Part shown: one piece after another, positions 1 to 7,192 of the stretch
Position numbering within the stretch: the stretch's first letter is position 1
Layout: every line of letters starts with the position of its first letter
DNA from: Parabacteroides sp. TM07-1AC
GTDB lineage: Bacteria; Bacteroidota; Bacteroidia; Bacteroidales; Tannerellaceae
NCBI RefSeq assembly: GCF_003480915.1
Contig: NZ_QUKD01000004.1
Span: forward strand, 215,230-279,229
Direction: 5' to 3'
DNA length: 64,000 bases
The notes under the pieces: model-generated
The model's database searches: none
Seen by the model: the letters and a program-made list of their open reading frames with translations, nothing else
What the model was told of the DNA's origin: nothing
Position numbers and translations under genes: made by a program

Positions 1-175
1 CAAGCCGGCTATCGATGCGGATTTGGCTGCTAAATATTCGGACCGTTATTTCGGGACACCGAAGAAGATGGGAGCACAGACAGCTGAGGCGAATATCAAT
101 GCCGGTATTGCTGCAGCAAAACAGATCGTCGATTTTCTGCAGAACGGTAACGAGAAATTCAGAGTCAATAAATAA
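1..175 (+). CDS. serA: D-3-phosphoglycerate dehydrogenase, C-terminal end (partial)
   Basis: The window opens inside a gene. Reading from base 2 gives 57 residues ending NGNEKFRVNK before TAA at 173-175. This matches the C-terminus I know for the short (no ACT domain) NAD-dependent 3-phosphoglycerate dehydrogenases of Bacteroidales, which oxidise 3-phosphoglycerate as the first step of serine synthesis. Alanine-rich text such as AEANINAGIAAAKQIVDFL fits the last helix of the 2-hydroxyacid dehydrogenase fold. The catalytic and NAD-binding parts lie outside the window, so the call rests on the tail and on the DUF1015 neighbour 25 bases downstream, a pairing common in this group. Confidence 0.7.
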   Translation, partial: KPAIDADLAAKYSDRYFGTPKKMGAQTAEANINAGIAAAKQIVDFLQNGNEKFRVNK

Positions 176-200
176 GTTGTCAATTGTCAACTGTAAAACT

Positions 201-1448
201 ATGGCAAAAATAAAACCATTCAAAGGTATCCGTCCGCCGAAGGATTTGATAAAGGAAGTCGCTTCACGTCCTTATGATGTGCTTAATTCTGAAGAAGCGC
301 GTGAAGAAGCACTAGGTAACGAGAAATCATTATATCATATAATCAAACCGGAGATTGATTTTCCGGTGGGAACAGATGAACATGATCCGGCTGTCTATGA
401 AAAAGCAGCAGAGAACTTTCAGAAATTCCAGGATAAAGGTTGGTTGATTCAGGATCAGAAAGAACAATATTACGTATATGCCCAAACTATGAACGGGCAT
501 ACACAATATGGATTGGTAGTCTGTGCATATGTGGATGATTATCTGAAAGGGAATATCAAAAAGCATGAGTTGACTCGTCGTGATAAGGAAGAAGACCGTA
601 TGAAACATGTACGTGTCAACAATGCCAATATCGAACCGGTTTTCTTTGCTTATCCCGATAATGCGGAACTGGATGCTATTGTAAAGAAGTATACGGCAAA
701 AACTCCGGAATATGACTTTGTCGCAGAACTGGATGGCTTTGGACATACATTTTGGATTATCGATGAGGAAAATGATATAGCCCGTATCACGGAGTTGTTC
801 GAAGCAATGCCTTCCTTATATATTGCAGACGGACATCACCGTTCAGCTGCAGCAGCTTTAGTTGGTGCGGAAAAAGCAAAACAAAATCCGAATCACCGTG
901 GAGATGAAGAATACAACTATTTTATGGCTGTATGCTTTCCGGCAAATCAGCTGACTATTATCGATTATAACCGTGTAGTCAAAGATTTGAACGGACTGAC
1001 TGAAGAAGAGTTTTTGGCAAAAGTAGCCACAAACTTTACGGTAGAAGAGAAAGGTACAGATATCTATAAACCGGCAGAGTTGCACAATTTCTCCCTTTAT
1101 TTGGGTGGCAAATGGTATTCTCTGACAGCCAAACCGGGAACATATAACGATCATGATCCGATCGGTGTACTAGATGTTACAATCTCTTCGAACCTGATTC
1201 TGGATGAAGTGCTGGGGATTAAAGACCTGCGTTCGGATAAACGGATTGATTTCGTAGGGGGAATCCGTGGCTTAGGTGAACTGAAACGGCGTGTAGACAG
1301 TGGTGAAATGAAAGTGGCATTAGCTCTCTATCCTGTCACTATGAAACAGTTGATGGATATAGCCGATACAGGAAATATCATGCCTCCTAAGACAACCTGG
1401 TTCGAACCGAAACTGCGTTCGGGACTGGTTATTCATAAGCTGGTGTAA
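201..1448 (+). CDS. DUF1015 family protein, serA-linked
   Basis: A 415-residue cytosolic protein without signal peptide or membrane segment. The opening MAKIKPFKGIRPPKDL and the internal IADGHHRSAAAA motif (about residues 209-220) are hallmarks of the DUF1015 family. The open frame extends upstream to base 15, but that part overlaps serA and reads as junk, so the ATG at 201, 25 bases after the serA stop, is the start. DUF1015 genes sit next to serC/serA in many Bacteroidetes, so a role in serine metabolism is a reasonable inference. The conserved His-His-Arg cluster could be catalytic, but no reaction is shown by the sequence. It is almost certainly co-transcribed with serA and ends at the hairpin at 1476-1509. 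Confidence 0.88.
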   Translation: MAKIKPFKGIRPPKDLIKEVASRPYDVLNSEEAREEALGNEKSLYHIIKPEIDFPVGTDEHDPAVYEKAAENFQKFQDKGWLIQDQKEQYYVYAQTMNGHTQYGLVVCAYVDDYLKGNIKKHELTRRDKEEDRMKHVRVNNANIEPVFFAYPDNAELDAIVKKYTAKTPEYDFVAELDGFGHTFWIIDEENDIARITELFEAMPSLYIADGHHRSAAAALVGAEKAKQNPNHRGDEEYNYFMAVCFPANQLTIIDYNRVVKDLNGLTEEEFLAKVATNFTVEEKGTDIYKPAELHNFSLYLGGKWYSLTAKPGTYNDHDPIGVLDVTISSNLILDEVLGIKDLRSDKRIDFVGGIRGLGELKRRVDSGEMKVALALYPVTMKQLMDIADTGNIMPPKTTWFEPKLRSGLVIHKLV

Positions 1449-1475
1449 AAAGGTATGTCTGTAAGATAAATAAGT

Positions 1476-1512
1476 AAGCGAGTGTGTTCTATATGAAATA
1501 CACTCGCTTTTG
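1476..1512. terminator. Bidirectional hairpin terminator after DUF1015 gene
   Basis: AAGCGAGTGT at 1476-1485 pairs with ACACTCGCTT at 1500-1509, followed by TTGTT on the plus strand. It lies between two convergent genes and can serve both. Confidence 0.8.
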
Positions 1513-2061
1513 TTATTTCTTTATTTTTTCGGAAACTTTGGCTCCGGTACTGGTTGAAATACCTCTCAGTTCAACATAATCTACACTTAAAGGGCTGCCG
1601 GATTTGGTCTGGACATAGAGGGATTCCAGTATGGCCGGTTGATTGTCGATCATTGTCATGCAGACATATTTCGAATCCTGCTTGCATATCTTCAGCTTTT
1701 TACCCGCATAAGCTGTTAGTGTCACTTCGCTGTAATCGTTTCCTTCCGATATCAGTTTGTATCCGTATGCCATCTTTTTCTGGAAGAAACTTAAACCGTT
1801 GGTTTCTCCCGGTCGTTCTTCCCGGTTGACCCAATATACGTTGAGAGGAGATTTGGTGTTCAGTTTTCCGTTCTCCAGATTCACATCGTAGCAAACCAGG
1901 TTTTTGTTTGTACTTCGTGCTATGTGGAAAAGCCTTTCGGTTGTCGGATAAGTGTTTTCTTCAGGGTTACCTGCATAAGCGGTGATAAAGGTGAAAAGCA
2001 GAACTGTCAGGAATGAAATCACCCTCCTCCCTGTATGATTGATTGTATTGAAATTTTCCAT
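1513..2061 (-). CDS. DUF4833 family secreted protein
   Basis: A 182-residue protein with an N-terminal hydrophobic segment (VISFLTVLLFTFITAYAG, about residues 14-31), read as a Sec signal peptide, so the product is probably periplasmic. The body (ERLFHIARSTNKNLVCYDVN, then NVYWVNRE and KMAYGYKL) matches the DUF4833 family, for which I know no function. The family pattern of alternating beta strands suggests a small beta-sandwich. Its ATG (2059-2061) follows the stop of the upstream cupin gene by three bases, so the two form an operon on the minus strand. No catalytic residues can be named. Confidence 0.75.
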   Translation of the reverse strand: MENFNTINHTGRRVISFLTVLLFTFITAYAGNPEENTYPTTERLFHIARSTNKNLVCYDVNLENGKLNTKSPLNVYWVNREERPGETNGLSFFQKKMAYGYKLISEGNDYSEVTLTAYAGKKLKICKQDSKYVCMTMIDNQPAILESLYVQTKSGSPLSVDYVELRGISTSTGAKVSEKIKK

Positions 2062-2064
2062 CTT

Positions 2065-2532
2065 TTATAGTTTGGACGCTAGATAATTCATGTATTCTTT
2101 TACTCCTTTTTCATCATTCGGTTCCGGACTCCAGGGTGCCATATTATTCGGATCCAAGGGAGCAAAAGGACCTGGTTTCACTTCATAGACGACTGTATCA
2201 CGTTCCAGAACGAGCAGGCAATGCCAAACGCCTGGTTTGATTTCTGCACCATAGGACCCAGCCATGGGATCGAGCAGGAATTTTTCCGTAATATTACCTT
2301 CGTCGTCAAAAGTAAATACTACAACTTTTCCGCGTAACAACAGGAATATTTCGTCTTTGTCGGGATCCAGATGACGGTGCGGACGGATATAACTACCCGG
2401 TTCCATTGCATTCAGCAAACGGTTTACCGGATCGTCCAATCGTTCATGGAAGTTGTAATTCATGCGGAGACGGGGCGATTGTTTCGCCTGTTCGTTTGTC
2501 TTGTCAAGTAGCTGCTTATCTATAATCTTCAT
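2065..2532 (-). CDS. WbuC-family cupin metalloprotein
   Basis: A 155-residue single-domain cupin. The metal-binding motif is visible as GSYIRPHRHLDPDKDEIFLLLRG (two His and a Glu in the first cupin motif), with GVWHCLLVLERDTVVYEVKPGPF as the second part; the ending FAPLDPNNMAPWSPEPND is typical of WbuC-like proteins. WbuC genes in enterobacteria lie in O-antigen loci, but the biochemical role is unclear and there is no sugar-biosynthesis cluster here. The frame extends to a TTG at 2541; I prefer the ATG at 2532 (MKIIDKQLLD). It is the first gene of the operon with the DUF4833 gene. Confidence 0.8.
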   Translation of the reverse strand: MKIIDKQLLDKTNEQAKQSPRLRMNYNFHERLDDPVNRLLNAMEPGSYIRPHRHLDPDKDEIFLLLRGKVVVFTFDDEGNITEKFLLDPMAGSYGAEIKPGVWHCLLVLERDTVVYEVKPGPFAPLDPNNMAPWSPEPNDEKGVKEYMNYLASKL

Positions 2533-2574
2533 GTTATGCAATAATAATTTAGAGGACGAATGTACAAAATAAAT

Positions 2575-2606
2575 TTTGTCTGTTATGCTGATAATCCGTA
2601 CTTTTG
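2575..2606 (+). promoter_or_regulatory. Bacteroidetes sigma-ABfr promoter for the hybrid sensor kinase
   Basis: TTTG at 2575-2578, a 20-base spacer, then TACTTTTG at 2599-2606, a full match to the -33/-7 consensus TTTG-N20-TAnnTTTG. The predicted start of transcription near 2613 falls downstream of a TTG at 2604, which rules that codon out and supports translation from the ATG at 2634. Confidence 0.75.
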
Positions 2607-2633
2607 TACGAAACCCTGAAAATCGGCTGCTTC

Positions 2634-5369
2634 ATGAAACCCATTATATATCGCTTTTGTCTGTTGATATTTATTCTGTCTCTAACGATTTCCTGTAAAC
2701 GGGGAGGGGAGGAGAAAGAGTTTGTTGTGGGAATCTCCCATAGCTCTGTTAACGATAGCTGGCGAAAAGCGATGATGCTGGATATGCAAGTGAAGGCTTC
2801 TGACTATCCGGGAATGACCCTTGAAATGAAAGATGCCAATGAAGATAATGATACTCAAATCAAACAGATTCGCGAGTTGGTTAAAAAGAAGGTGGATCTT
2901 ATCATTATTTCAGCCAATGAATCCGGTCCTGTGACAACGGCTGCCGTTGAAGCTTACAGGGCAGGTATCCCGACTATTATCATTGACCGAAAAATCTATT
3001 CGGAAGAATATACGACTTTCATTGGAGCCGACAATTACGAGATAGGGCGTGCTGCCGGACTGTTCACGAACTCTTTGCTGAAGAATGGAAAGACAACGAT
3101 TGTCGAAATTTGGGGACGCGAAGGTTCCTCTTCCGCTCTCGACCGTCATAATGGCTTTAGCGATGCTCTTATTCATAATGATAATATAATCCTGAAAACA
3201 GTGTACGGACGCTGGCATCGGGATGAGGCCAAGGTAAATATCGCAGCACTCGGTTCTTTTGAGGATATCGATATCGTATACGCACATAATGATGTGATGG
3301 CGTTGGCTGCCAGAGAAGCAATAATGGAAGTGAATCCGCAGGCGGCAGAGAGGATAAAGTTTATAGGTATAGATGCTTTGCCCGGTAAGGGAAAAGGGAT
3401 CGAAGCGGTTCGTGACGGTTATCTGACAGCCTCGTTCGTTTATCCTACAGGAGGAAGTACGGCAATAAAGGTTGCCTGGCAGATTCTGAACGGAGTGCCG
3501 GTCTCCAAACAGTACGCTTTGACATCGGCTCTGATCGATAAGGATAATGCCGGAACCATCTATTTGCAGACCGAGCAACTGGCGGATTATCAGGAGCAGA
3601 TTGAAAAGCAACGCAATAATCTGGATAAGATGTTCTCGGAATACCGTTTTTTACAAAATTCAGTCGGTCTGATCCTGCTATTGCTGGGAGTCGTGCTCCT
3701 GCTGGCTCTTTACGTGATACATATTTTTCGGAAGGTCCAGCGTAAGAATCATGAATTGAAGCATACCAATATGCAGGTCGAGCAGCAGCGTGAAGAACTG
3801 GCAATTGCTAACCGGAAGATCGAACAGGCAACCACCCGTAAGTTACAGTTCTTCACCAATGTCTCCCATGAAATAAAAACGCCGCTTACGCTGATACTCG
3901 GTCCGTTGAATAAGCTATCGAAAGAATTGCCTCCCGATTCGCCGATTGTCGACGACATACATATAATAAAGAAAAATGCCGACCGCCTGAAACGGGTAGT
4001 CAGCCAGTTGCTCGACTTTCGCAAGGTCGAGAGCAACAAAATGGATATGCGGGTGACGGAAGTGGACCTGGTTGCATTTATAGAAGAGGTTAAGTCGTAT
4101 TTTGACAATATGGCGCAGAGTAAACAGATACATTATTCGTTTCAGCATACCGTCCGGTCTGTTATGCTCTGGGTGGATACAGACAAGATGGAAAAGATAT
4201 TGGCCAACCTGTTGTCGAATGCCTTTAAGTTTACTCCGGAGGGAGGAACGGTCACCATCCGTTTGCAGGAACATGCAGGGTATGTGATATTGTCGGTGGA
4301 GGATAACGGAAAAGGAATACTGCCCCAAAACCTGTCCGCTGTCTTTGACCAGTTCTTTACGGCCGATCAGGTTACCGGAACCGGTATCGGTTTGCATTTG
4401 ACACGTGAGTTTGTCAGTATGCATAAAGGCAGTATTCATGTGGAGAGCGAACCGGGTAAACGGACCGTCTTCTTTGTCGAATTGCCTAAAGGAAAATCTC
4501 ATTTTGATGAAACCTGTACGTTTGCTCCTTCCGTAACTGAATTGTCGAGCGGTGTGGCAAACCTGGATACCCGCGAAATGGACGAGATCGTGAATCGGAC
4601 CTATGATTATACGATTCTGGTTGTGGAGGACGATCCGGATATTAACGCTTACCTGCAAAAGGAGCTGAAGCCCAACTTCCGTATCCTGGCTGCCGGGAAT
4701 GGTGCGGCGGCTGTCGATATATTGGCAAAAGAGAATGTATCATTGGTTATCAGTGATGTGATGATGCCTGAAATGAATGGTTACGAATTGTGTAAACGGA
4801 TCAAATCGGATATCGCTTTCAGCCATATTCCTGTCATCCTGCTGACAGCCCTTTCCGATGATAAGCAGCGAATGTACGGCATTGCCAGTGGAGCCGACGA
4901 GTTTATTCAGAAACCTTTCCATATCGAAGAACTGAAACTTCGCATTGTCCGCCTGCTGGAAGAACGTGCCCGTTTGAGAAATGCCTTCGCGCAGGAACTT
5001 CAGTCACCTGCCGCTTCCGACCTGAAGATCGGTAAAACGGAAAGCATGGATGATGTATTCATGCGTAAGTTCATGGCGCTGATCGAAGAGGCCTATCCCG
5101 ATTCCGATTTCAGCATAGAGAAAGCGAGCGATATGCTCGGTCTGTCGCGCGTACACCTGTATCGGAAAGTAAAGGAGCTGACTGGTGTGACACCGACAGA
5201 CTTCCTCCGTAACTATCGTTTGAAGCGTGCGGCTGCTTTATTGAGAGAGAAAGGTCGTAATGTGAATGAGGTCGCTTATGCTACCGGTTTTAGTTCTCCT
5301 CCTTATTTTTCCAAGTGTTTTAAAGCTGCCTATACTGTTACACCCACCGAATATCAGGAAAAAGGATAA
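2634..5369 (+). CDS. Hybrid two-component system with periplasmic sugar-binding sensor
   Basis: A 911-residue one-protein signalling system. In order: N-terminal membrane signal with lipobox-like TISC (Cys21); a type-I periplasmic-binding-protein fold (about 25-325; FVVGISHSSVNDSWRKAM, IIISANESGPV, IDRKIYSEEYTTFIGADN, HNDVMALAAREA); a membrane helix (about 339-365); HisKA with His412 (NVSHEIKTPLT); HATPase with NLLSNAFKFTP and GTGIGLHL; a receiver with phospho-acceptor Asp708 (VISDVMMPEMNG); and a C-terminal AraC-type DNA-binding domain (LGLSRVHLYRKV, VAYATGFSSPPYFSKCFK). Most Bacteroides HTCS have propeller sensors; the sugar-binding-protein type is that of the fructose sensor BT1754. The fructokinase-like gene downstream fits that role. 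Ligand identity is inferred. Confidence 0.92.
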   Translation: MKPIIYRFCLLIFILSLTISCKRGGEEKEFVVGISHSSVNDSWRKAMMLDMQVKASDYPGMTLEMKDANEDNDTQIKQIRELVKKKVDLIIISANESGPVTTAAVEAYRAGIPTIIIDRKIYSEEYTTFIGADNYEIGRAAGLFTNSLLKNGKTTIVEIWGREGSSSALDRHNGFSDALIHNDNIILKTVYGRWHRDEAKVNIAALGSFEDIDIVYAHNDVMALAAREAIMEVNPQAAERIKFIGIDALPGKGKGIEAVRDGYLTASFVYPTGGSTAIKVAWQILNGVPVSKQYALTSALIDKDNAGTIYLQTEQLADYQEQIEKQRNNLDKMFSEYRFLQNSVGLILLLLGVVLLLALYVIHIFRKVQRKNHELKHTNMQVEQQREELAIANRKIEQATTRKLQFFTNVSHEIKTPLTLILGPLNKLSKELPPDSPIVDDIHIIKKNADRLKRVVSQLLDFRKVESNKMDMRVTEVDLVAFIEEVKSYFDNMAQSKQIHYSFQHTVRSVMLWVDTDKMEKILANLLSNAFKFTPEGGTVTIRLQEHAGYVILSVEDNGKGILPQNLSAVFDQFFTADQVTGTGIGLHLTREFVSMHKGSIHVESEPGKRTVFFVELPKGKSHFDETCTFAPSVTELSSGVANLDTREMDEIVNRTYDYTILVVEDDPDINAYLQKELKPNFRILAAGNGAAAVDILAKENVSLVISDVMMPEMNGYELCKRIKSDIAFSHIPVILLTALSDDKQRMYGIASGADEFIQKPFHIEELKLRIVRLLEERARLRNAFAQELQSPAASDLKIGKTESMDDVFMRKFMALIEEAYPDSDFSIEKASDMLGLSRVHLYRKVKELTGVTPTDFLRNYRLKRAAALLREKGRNVNEVAYATGFSSPPYFSKCFKAAYTVTPTEYQEKG

Positions 5370-5373
5370 CAAT

Positions 5374-5428
5374 TGTTACATTCGTGTAACTAAAGTGTAA
5401 GGACTCTGTAAATAAACTTGTTATGTAA
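5374..5428. promoter_or_regulatory. Clustered TGTAA boxes, candidate HTCS operator
   Basis: Between the sensor kinase and the kinase gene, TGTAA occurs at 5385, 5396 and 5407, exactly 11 bases apart, and again at 5424. The inverse TTACA at 5376-5380 makes the perfect hairpin GTTACA-TTCG-TGTAAC (5375-5390). Helically phased direct repeats upstream of a target promoter are what AraC-type regulators usually bind, so this is a plausible binding site for the adjacent HTCS. Binding is inferred only. Confidence 0.45.
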
Positions 5429-5481
5429 CGAGCGTTATTCTTTCTGTAGCATGAGTTATCGTTTACTTCCATGGCATTCCC

Positions 5482-5489
5482 TAGTTTTG
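5482..5489 (+). promoter_or_regulatory. Putative -7 element for the sugar kinase gene
   Basis: TAGTTTTG matches TAnnTTTG 57 bases before the ATG at 5546. The -33 region is poor (GTTTAC at 5461-5466), as expected for an activator-dependent promoter placed just downstream of the TGTAA cluster. Confidence 0.5.
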
Positions 5490-5545
5490 CACTATCGAAA
5501 TTCAAGGGGTAACGATCTTGTATTATTAAAAGAATTATTTAGACC

Positions 5546-6424
5546 ATGGAGCAGATGAAGCAACAAAGCAAAAGACCGGTAGTAGTCGGTATAGGTGAAC
5601 TTTTATGGGATTTACTTCCCACTGGTAAAACAGCAGGTGGTGCGCCTATCAATTTTGTTTACCATGCTTCCCGTTTAGGAGCAGAAGGTTATGCTGTCAG
5701 CGCCATCGGTGATGATGAAGACGGAGTCGATATCCTGAAAGAACTGGATAAAAACTCTATTCAATACCTGATTGAAAAAGTCCCTTATCCGACAGGAACG
5801 GTCAAGGTCGATCTGAAGGAAGACGGGATACCGGAATATACGATTACAGAACGCGTTGCCTGGGATCATATGTCGCCTACATCGGATGCCGTCGATTTGG
5901 CAGAAAGAGCTGATGCTATTTGTTTCGGGGCATTGGCACAGCGTTCGATTCAATCGCGTGAAACGATTCAGGCTATTCTGTCATTTGCACCGGATACGGC
6001 TTATCGTTTGTTCGATATAAATTTGCGTCAGCATTATTATAATAAGGGATTGATAGAAGAGTCATTGTATCTATCCAACGTACTGAAGATGAATAGTGAT
6101 GAGATGAACCAGCTGAAAGAGCTGTTCGGGTTGAGCGGTACGGAAGATGAAATAGCTATCTGGTTCATGGAAAAGTACAATCTGAGAATGGTTGTCCTTA
6201 CGGCAGGAGCCTCTTACAGTACGGTTTATACGCCGGATGAAGTGTCTACATTGCCGATACCCGAAGTGGAGGTCGTAGATACGGTAGGTGCAGGAGATGC
6301 CTTTTCAGCCGCTTTGATTATGTCACTGCTCAATGGCGGCACATTGAAAGAAGCTCATCGACATGCTGTGAAAATTGCGGCTTTCGTTTGTTCCAATAAA
6401 GGAGCATGGCCGGTTTACGAATAA
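5546..6424 (+). CDS. PfkB-family carbohydrate kinase, probable fructokinase
   Basis: A 292-residue cytosolic ribokinase/PfkB-family kinase that would phosphorylate a free sugar with ATP. The first substrate-binding region reads GIGELLWDLLPTGKTAGGAP (about 16-35), with NFVYHASRLGA after it. The second signature, DTVGAGDAFSAAL, carries the catalytic base Asp251. GGAPxNF with GELLWD is typical of bacterial fructokinases. Position directly downstream of a sugar-binding HTCS mirrors the fructokinase beside BT1754 in B. thetaiotaomicron, so fructose is the best guess. There is no GH32, SusC/D or permease beside it here. Start at ATG 5546; a second in-frame Met (residue 4) is also possible. Confidence 0.88.
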   Translation: MEQMKQQSKRPVVVGIGELLWDLLPTGKTAGGAPINFVYHASRLGAEGYAVSAIGDDEDGVDILKELDKNSIQYLIEKVPYPTGTVKVDLKEDGIPEYTITERVAWDHMSPTSDAVDLAERADAICFGALAQRSIQSRETIQAILSFAPDTAYRLFDINLRQHYYNKGLIEESLYLSNVLKMNSDEMNQLKELFGLSGTEDEIAIWFMEKYNLRMVVLTAGASYSTVYTPDEVSTLPIPEVEVVDTVGAGDAFSAALIMSLLNGGTLKEAHRHAVKIAAFVCSNKGAWPVYE

Positions 6425-6508
6425 GAAAGATAATTCATGTATGTATAGGTTTTTTATTGTTTAAGGCAAAAAGATGGTTAGTTTTAGGTTTTTAGTTTAG
6501 GTTGGTTG

Positions 6509-6534
6509 AAAGGTCCGGTATCTCCGGACCTTTT
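6509..6534 (+). terminator. Terminator of the sugar kinase gene
   Basis: A perfect 10-bp stem, AAAGGTCCGG (6509-6518) with CCGGACCTTT (6524-6533), a five-base loop and TTTTGGTTT downstream. Confidence 0.85.
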
Positions 6535-6558
6535 GGTTTATAGTATCTTGGATAGAAT

Positions 6559-6593
6559 AAAAAAAGGACCGACTATATGATCGATCCCTTTCC
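6559..6593 (-). terminator. Terminator of the SPOR lipoprotein gene
   Basis: Read on the minus strand, an imperfect stem (GGATCGAT with GTCGGTCC, one or two mismatches) at about 6566-6588 is followed by a run of seven T (plus-strand A run 6559-6565). It lies 23 bases beyond the stop at 6616. Confidence 0.65.
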
Positions 6594-6615
6594 ATGTTAT
6601 TTTATAAAAAGTATA

Positions 6616-7107
6616 TTAGTACTGTCTTTCAAGTAACCATGCATCCTGGAAATCAGGAGCATATTTAGCTTTGATAGCATCGCGGCTGTCGGCTGCATCA
6701 GCTTTATCATCGAAGCTGGCAACGATTACGCGCAACATGCCTTGTTCGTTTTCACCTAATACCGCATTGTAGCCTGCATTCTGCATACGCTCTTTCAAAG
6801 AGTAAGCGTTTGTCTTGTTCTTGAAGCTACCGATAACAACACTGTAACGTTTCAGACGGCTGGCGTCTTCGCCTTGTGCAGCGTTGATTCTTTCCGAGCG
6901 AGTCGTTGCCGTAGAAGTTCTGGGTTTAGAAACCGGTGCAACCTCTTCAACAATCTCTTCTTCTTGTTCTACTACCTCAACAGGAGCTGTAGATTCTTTT
7001 TCTTTGGCTTGTTCGTAAGCAGCCTTATAAGCACTCTGTTTAGGTTTACATGAGCCGAATGCTAAAACCATACTTATAGCGGCTCCAAATAACCAAATCT
7101 TATTCAT
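6616..7107 (-). CDS. SPOR-domain lipoprotein
   Basis: A 163-residue lipoprotein: signal MNKIWLFGAAISMVLAFGSC with the lipobox Cys20, a charged Glu/Val-rich linker (about 40-85), and a C-terminal SPOR domain (about 85-160; RYSVVIGSFKNKTNAYSLKERMQNAGYNAVLGENEQGMLRVIVASF). SPOR domains bind denuded peptidoglycan glycan strands, often at the division septum, so this is likely a periplasm-facing, peptidoglycan-associated lipoprotein. It is a single gene with its own promoter (7134-7141) and terminator. Similar short SPOR lipoproteins occur throughout Bacteroidales. Confidence 0.88.
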   Translation of the reverse strand: MNKIWLFGAAISMVLAFGSCKPKQSAYKAAYEQAKEKESTAPVEVVEQEEEIVEEVAPVSKPRTSTATTRSERINAAQGEDASRLKRYSVVIGSFKNKTNAYSLKERMQNAGYNAVLGENEQGMLRVIVASFDDKADAADSRDAIKAKYAPDFQDAWLLERQY

Positions 7108-7133
7108 ACTGTTCAGTTCTTAAATTACTTGTG

Positions 7134-7141
7134 CAAAGATA
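7134..7141 (-). promoter_or_regulatory. -7 element for the SPOR gene
   Basis: On the minus strand TATCTTTGC, a full TAnnTTTG match, about 27 bases before the ATG at 7107. The -33 box is not obvious. Confidence 0.6.
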
Positions 7142-7192
7142 TAAATTATATTTACTAATTTCGCACACAGAATATAATATATTATAATGTAC

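Noticed and set aside
2604..2633. TTG start giving a longer hybrid sensor kinase
   Set aside because: The TTG overlaps the -7 element at 2599-2606, so it would not be in the transcript; the ATG at 2634 begins a proper signal sequence.
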